Assembly: GCA_024279275.1 (NCBI GenBank)
Contig: JAJRRS010000104.1
Coordinates: forward strand, 1 to 34,605
Source of the DNA: Planctomycetota bacterium
Lineage (GTDB): Bacteria > Planctomycetota > Phycisphaerae > Phycisphaerales > Phycisphaeraceae
Direction: 5' to 3'
DNA: 34,605 nt
Positions within the stretch are counted from its first letter, which is position 1. Each line of letters begins with the position of its first letter. The notes below the pieces were generated by a model that was given only the letters and a program-made list of their open reading frames with translations, made no database searches and was not told the DNA's origin. The translations under genes and the position numbers were made by a program. This document shows positions 31,701 through 34,605 of this stretch, one piece after another.

Positions 31701-31983
31701 GCGGGAGCGCGGGTTTGCGGTGAACGACGGGGGGCAGTTGTTACAAGGGTTCTTCGATCGTGTGACGATTTATAGAAACGATCAGGGTGAAGCTACGCAA
31801 GTAAGGTTGATTGATTTTAAGACCGATCGGCTGGGGTCTGGCGGTGAGCGGGCGATTGCAGAGCACTATCGGCCACAGATGCGTGTGTATCAGCGGGCGT
31901 TGATGAAGATGCTTGGGCTGGATGCGCAGGCGGTGACGATGCGTTTGTGGCTGGTCGGGGCGGACTGTCTGATTGATCTGTAG
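28720..31983 (+). CDS. addA: AddA-like UvrD-family helicase/nuclease
   Basis: A 1087-residue superfamily-1 helicase with a C-terminal nuclease, partner of AddB. Walker A is ASAGSGKT at 28-35. Walker B LLLDEFQDT is near 372-380, motif III GDTKQAIYGWRGG near 409-421, motif V TIHGAKGLEFD near 710-720, and motif VI YVAMTRARQALY near 787-798. The nuclease end has YGTMIHEWMRLVG, QGFFDRV (about 1008) and LIDFKTD (about 1030-1036), then YRPQMRVYQRAL. It unwinds and trims double-strand breaks. The start overlaps the addB stop by four bases, so the two are translationally coupled. Length is slightly shorter than B. subtilis AddA (about 1230). Confidence 0.94.
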   Translation: MNLQDHDFDQHEAMGGGGGALPHQTIRASAGSGKTYKLSTRYLSLIRRGAKPSEVLATTFTRKAAGEVLGRVITLLAGAVIDKDQRDALSDSLEGPRLSQGECRAMLRALTHSLHRLSISTIDGFFNRMAQSFRYELDLPAEPKLIDAMHPVAVRLRRDAIEAMLGDDDLPTLVTLLRQLHHDAAARSVTEAIDSAVTGLYEVYREALDRGVWSRLEPLGLMDEDGLREAMDALDAAAANLPENKPWRKAYEESRGAAAMRDWKRFVSKGIPKKIVEGGETFQRLPITEDWLVVFEPLVGYAAGVLIQRVAKQTLATYDLLKRFDEHYAPLRRRQGVLLFSDITHKLAHEMPKSDELMQDVYFRLDGQVTHLLLDEFQDTSLSQWEVLRPFAEEIAATSDGSRSLFCVGDTKQAIYGWRGGVAELFDEFEDTLGLEDECRLTMSRSYRSSAVVLEAVNRVFIDIAANAVLADESGAAKRWQKGFEAHEAVRDLPGHVTLETSTAGYNPADTDGGVDDDATDAVSEAAGAHEVYVARRVKTLYERDGGAGSIGVLVSRNKTASRLIYELGKLGLPVSGEGGSRLADSPAVMAVLSALVMADHPGDTASAFHVFNSPLGDVIGMTSADPASVRRASVKIRRSLLAKGYAQTIADWTRGVAGSCDARSMKRLTQLIELADKSEPNDPLRPSWFVDLAESASVAEPSQSPIRVMTIHGAKGLEFDTVVLAELDRKLTDRSVMLIERDDPTGPITGVYRNPDKGVRSLDEKLERAAESQRESRVIEDLCSLYVAMTRARQALYMIITPLELTKTGKPRSKGLCFASILREALCEIEETLDGEEVLYEFGEAGWVCTAKAMKTSEPRQAPAGKIRGRGLDKPTDGAWRSWPTVTPSSQAGLGDAVKGEAAKRSASGLIDLTPQDLSAMRYGTMIHEWMRLVGFIDEDEMPGDEALQQVAQRVMPGADADWVTARVQRFRETLAGPVAQAALVRDGANELWRERGFAVNDGGQLLQGFFDRVTIYRNDQGEATQVRLIDFKTDRLGSGGERAIAEHYRPQMRVYQRALMKMLGLDAQAVTMRLWLVGADCLIDL

Positions 31984-32279
31984 ACAACGACTTGATCCCA
32001 GGCAAACCGATCAGGTGGGATTGGCCACGAAGAGGCACAAAATACACAGAGATAGATGCTGCATCGAGGGGGGGGTGGCCGAATGTAAGCGACTGACGCG
32101 CGGGTCTGCGATCCGTCGCTAAACGAGAGGCCGGGTTGCGATGGCAGTCGGAGCAGGCCTTACATACGGCAGGCACCCCCCAGTTTGACATGAGTAGCCC
32201 GGGGACACAGCCGATGGGCGTCGATGCGGGGGAACGACCGGGCGTACTCGCTAAAATCGCGGTTTTTGGCGGATAAACC
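31984..32279. other. Intergenic stretch after addA
   Basis: No gene is recognised. A CACGAAGAGGCACAAAATAC segment near 32022 resembles dispersed intergenic repeats. No strong terminator follows addA. A G-run lies at 32068-32076. Confidence 0.55.
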
Positions 32280-32307
32280 TTGACTTTAGGGGGGTTGAGG
32301 CTTTACT
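32280..32307 (+). promoter_or_regulatory. Possible promoter of the glycosidase-like gene
   Basis: TTGACT (32280-32285) and TTTACT (32302-32307) are 16 nt apart. Transcription would begin near 32314, giving a leader of about 80 nt that holds two hairpins. Confidence 0.4.
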
Positions 32308-32321
32308 GTGTACGTCAGCTT

Positions 32322-32375
32322 GGGTGCTAAGCACCCGGGTCCCACAACCCAGCGCCGCCGATCCCGGCGGTTGTG
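32322..32375 (+). promoter_or_regulatory. Structured 5' leader with two hairpins
   Basis: GGGTGC-TAA-GCACCC (32322-32336) is a perfect hairpin. CCGCCG-ATCC-CGGCGG (32355-32370) forms a second, extended by CACAA (32343-32347) pairing with TTGTG (32371-32375). It does not match any riboswitch consensus I know. It may control translation or mRNA stability. Confidence 0.5.
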
Positions 32376-32393
32376 CAAAGGTACAAGTTAAAG

Positions 32394-34172
32394 ATGAGAA
32401 GCAGGGTCCGCGTGATTCATTTGTTGGTGTTGGCTGTCGCTGTGTTTTTCTGCGCACCGAACGAGGCCAAGGCGATCGACGGCGACCTTAACGGCGACGG
32501 GTTTGTGGGTGCGTTGGACCTTCAGATCATCCTCACAAACTGGGGGCAGATCGTCACGCCCGGCGACCTGAGCAAGGGGGATGTGTTCCCCGACGGGTTC
32601 ATTGGGTTGACCGACTTGTCTTTTCTGTTGTTGAGTTGGGGGCAGGGCACTATCCCAACGCCCGGCGGGGATGCGTCGCTTGGGATGAATCTTACGGAGA
32701 TCGCGTACTTCAGCCGTGAGCTGGTGTTTGTGGATGCGGTCAAGAGCGCTCGGCGGTGGGTCGATACGAATCCCAACGGCGTGCCTTTCGACACGGGGCA
32801 GACGGTCGCGACCGATGCGAACGGTTGGCCGATCCTTGGGTCTGGGCAATCGGCGCAGACGCTGTTGCTGATCGACAAGCCGGCGAGCTACCCGGTGGGG
32901 ACTTACAACGTCACTTTCGATGGGACAGGTACGCTGGCGTTTGAGTTTGATGCGAGCAACGTGCAGGTTACGGGCGCGGGCACGATGACGTTTCAGGTCA
33001 ACGTCGCCAGCGACAACGGGATCTTGATGCGGGTGGTGACTTCCGCCGCCGCACCGAACCATGTGAGAAACATCCGCGTGTGGATGCCGGGGTACAGCGC
33101 AAGCTCCCCGTCGGCATTCGAGCAGACGGATTTTATCCCCAAGCTCCAACCGTTCGGGGTGATCCGGTTCATGGACTGGCAGAAGATCAACGGGTCCAAC
33201 GTGGTGGAGTTTGCGGACACGTCCACCGGCAAGACCTTCAGCCAGGACAACAACAACGGGGTGGCGTTGAAGTACATGATCGAGTTGTGCAACGAGCTGG
33301 GCGCTGATGCCTGGTTCTGTATGCCGCACAAGGCGAGCGATGCGTTTGTGACGGAGTTTGCCACGATCGTGCGTGACGGTGTATCTGATCCTGATCCCGA
33401 CTTGAACATCCCGCCGTTGGACCCGGGGCTGAAGATTTATGTGGAGTGGTCCAACGAGGTGTGGAATGTTTCATTCCCGCAGCACAAGTGGATCGGTGAT
33501 CAGACGGGGGCGACGGTGTTCTCGGTACCTTGGTTCCAGAAGTGGGCCAGCGAGGCGAACAAGGATTTTGCGATCTGGACCACGGTGTTTGCGGGGCAGA
33601 CGGATCGGCTGATCCGTGTCGCTGCGGGGCAGCAGGCGAATGTCTGGATCACCGAGAGGCTGACCGAGGAGATCGCCCTTGATGGCGGTGAGATCGATGC
33701 GGTCGCCTGTGGTGCGTATTTCGATCATCGCCACGCGCCGTTCAACGCCAGCACGACGCCACAGGACATTATCGATAACGCGATCAACGAGACGATCCCC
33801 AACACTTTTGCCGATCAGTACCAGAACCATGGCGACCTGGCGCAGCAGTTGACCAACCAGCTTGGCCGAACGATCCCGCTATTGGCGTACGAGGGCGGGC
33901 AGCACTACACGGTCGCGGGGAACACGTCGCTGCCTTACTTCCAAGCGTTCAAGGATGTGCAGACCTACGAGAACCCGGGCGGCAACGGGATGTACGAAGC
34001 GTATACGGCGAACCTTCAGGCGTTTAACCAAGGCGGCGGGGCGCTTTATGTGGCGTACAATTTCGTGGGCAAGCCCGGGCCGTTCGGTGCGTGGGGGCAC
34101 CTGCAGTTTCAGAATGAGACCGGGGCGGTGGCACCGAAGTATCGTGCGTTGCTGGACTTCGGTGGGAACTAA
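32394..34172 (+). CDS. Secreted glycoside-hydrolase-like protein with N-terminal dockerin-like module
   Basis: A 592-residue exported protein. After a signal peptide (cleavage near AKA-ID) two dockerin-like repeats (GDLNGDGFVG, GDVFPDGFIG) occupy about 29-85, at the N-terminus rather than the usual C-terminus. The rest looks like a clan GH-A type glycosidase: EWSNEVWN puts an Asn-Glu pair at 354-355 (candidate acid/base E355), and LAYEGGQHY gives E500 as candidate nucleophile. A beta-sandwich-like region (about 130-230; YNVTFDGTGTLAFEFDA) precedes it. I cannot assign a GH family or substrate. There is no PEP-CTERM tag. I chose ATG 32394 over an in-frame GTG at 32373 because it starts the signal peptide. 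Confidence 0.75.
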   Translation: MRSRVRVIHLLVLAVAVFFCAPNEAKAIDGDLNGDGFVGALDLQIILTNWGQIVTPGDLSKGDVFPDGFIGLTDLSFLLLSWGQGTIPTPGGDASLGMNLTEIAYFSRELVFVDAVKSARRWVDTNPNGVPFDTGQTVATDANGWPILGSGQSAQTLLLIDKPASYPVGTYNVTFDGTGTLAFEFDASNVQVTGAGTMTFQVNVASDNGILMRVVTSAAAPNHVRNIRVWMPGYSASSPSAFEQTDFIPKLQPFGVIRFMDWQKINGSNVVEFADTSTGKTFSQDNNNGVALKYMIELCNELGADAWFCMPHKASDAFVTEFATIVRDGVSDPDPDLNIPPLDPGLKIYVEWSNEVWNVSFPQHKWIGDQTGATVFSVPWFQKWASEANKDFAIWTTVFAGQTDRLIRVAAGQQANVWITERLTEEIALDGGEIDAVACGAYFDHRHAPFNASTTPQDIIDNAINETIPNTFADQYQNHGDLAQQLTNQLGRTIPLLAYEGGQHYTVAGNTSLPYFQAFKDVQTYENPGGNGMYEAYTANLQAFNQGGGALYVAYNFVGKPGPFGAWGHLQFQNETGAVAPKYRALLDFGGN

Positions 34173-34301
34173 AAACAAGCGATCTGTATCAGCCAAACAA
34201 AAGATGGATTAAGGGTTAGTCGGGGCGGTTTTTTATTCCTTGACAGGGTGGGCGGGGGTGGTAACTTCATGCTGATCTATACTTGAGCAATTCATTGTTC
34301 C

Positions 34302-34317
34302 GACCACCGGGCGGGTG
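34302..34317 (+). promoter_or_regulatory. Leader motif shared with the metzincin-like gene
   Basis: GACCACCGGGCGGGTG matches GACCCATGGGCGGGTG at 7185-7200 in 13 of 16 positions. CCACC and GGTGG can pair as a small hairpin. A TATACT at 34278-34283 could be the -10. Confidence 0.4.
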
Positions 34318-34344
34318 GCTGGCGATGTGATATTGAGGGTGAGG

Positions 34345-34605
34345 ATGACACGATACCGTTGGGTTCTGGTTTTTTGCGTGGCTGTCGTTTCGGCGGGGAT
34401 CTTGCCATGCGCTGCGCAGGTCGATGTGGTCGGACCATTGGACGGGGACCTGGACGGTGACAGCTTCGTGGGGCTTTCGGACCTGTCGATCATCATTGCC
34501 CACTGGAACCAGACAGTCACGCCGGGCGACCTGCTCAGCGGTGATCCGACCGGGGACGGGACGGTGGGGATCGATGACATCGGCGTGGTACTTGGGAATT
34601 GGAAC
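34345..34605 (+). CDS. Secreted protein with dockerin-like repeats, cut by the window end
   Basis: The first 87 codons of a gene that runs off the window. GAGGG lies 5 nt before the ATG. A signal peptide (MTRYRWVLVFCVAVVSAG, cleavage near CAA-QV) is followed by two dockerin-like repeats, GDLDGDSFVG and GDPTGDGTVG, with DLSIIIAHWN and DIGVVLGNWN. The layout repeats that of the glycosidase-like gene just upstream: the module directly follows the signal peptide. The catalytic or functional part lies outside the window, so no function can be given. Confidence 0.85.
   Translation, partial: MTRYRWVLVFCVAVVSAGILPCAAQVDVVGPLDGDLDGDSFVGLSDLSIIIAHWNQTVTPGDLLSGDPTGDGTVGIDDIGVVLGNWN

Noticed and set aside
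32322..32393. Possible cyclic-di-GMP riboswitch
   Set aside because: The leader has GCAAAG but lacks the conserved GGCAAACC half and the tetraloop receptor layout, so only an unknown structured leader is claimed.
34262..34267. TTGACA (34240) with TAACTT as promoter of the last gene
   Set aside because: The -10 matches only 3 of 6; TATACT at 34278 is a better -10 but has no -35, so no firm promoter is called.

Overview
The window is GC-rich bacterial chromosome that most resembles the Phycisphaerae branch of Planctomycetota. This is a judgement from protein and signal content, not from a marker gene. The clues are secreted proteins ending in PEP-CTERM sorting tags, a recurring two-repeat dockerin-like module of the form GDLNxDGFVGxxDLN, a PadR-linked membrane protein with a pseudopilin-like tail, and many intergenic repeats of 7-9 nt units. 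No rRNA, tRNA, CRISPR array, transposase, integrase or phage gene was seen.

Layout. 1-3.2 kb: a PEP-CTERM protein and a divergently read concentrative nucleoside transporter. 3.3-5.05 kb: a parvulin, then a TetR regulator and an AhpD-like protein behind a promoter buried in an inverted repeat, closed by a strong terminator. 5.05-7.04 kb: a GAF-PP2C phosphatase and a HIT protein. 7.2-8.8 kb: a metzincin-like secreted protein. 8.8-12.7 kb (minus strand): thiC under a TPP riboswitch, with two DinB-fold genes and an O6-alkylguanine methyltransferase downstream. 12.8-14.2 kb: a carboxylesterase and a third DinB-fold gene. 14.3-15.6 kb: recX and moaC. 15.6-16.0 kb: a dense nest of inverted repeats. 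16.0-19.2 kb: padR, its coupled membrane protein, and a PEGA lipoprotein. 19.2-21.2 kb: a vanadium-haloperoxidase-like PEP-CTERM protein. 21.3-24.8 kb: DUF971, DUF47 and PiT phosphate transporter, and SixA. 24.9-25.6 kb: a TPR-YggX fusion. 25.8-32.0 kb: addB-addA. 32.4 kb to the end: a glycosidase-like protein and a truncated protein, both with dockerin-like modules just after the signal peptide.

How genes work together. ThiC supplies the thiamin pyrimidine and is controlled by TPP. DUF47 and PiT form a phosphate uptake pair. AddB and AddA are translationally coupled and form the double-strand-break end-processing nuclease; RecX modulates RecA in the same pathway. TetR probably controls itself and the AhpD-like peroxidase or decarboxylase. 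PadR probably controls itself and its membrane partner. Four secreted proteins share the dockerin-like module, and three secreted proteins carry PEP-CTERM tags.

The least explained signals are at nucleotide level: a 9-bp CCGGGGGNN repeat found inside four unrelated genes; a GAGCC...GGCTC palindromic element in three intergenic copies; CGCAGATNN repeats forming large inverted repeats, one pair enclosing moaC; and several genes whose -10 box sits 6-9 nt before the start codon, as in leaderless transcripts. No multi-gene block was found that is clearly a new defence or biosynthetic system.
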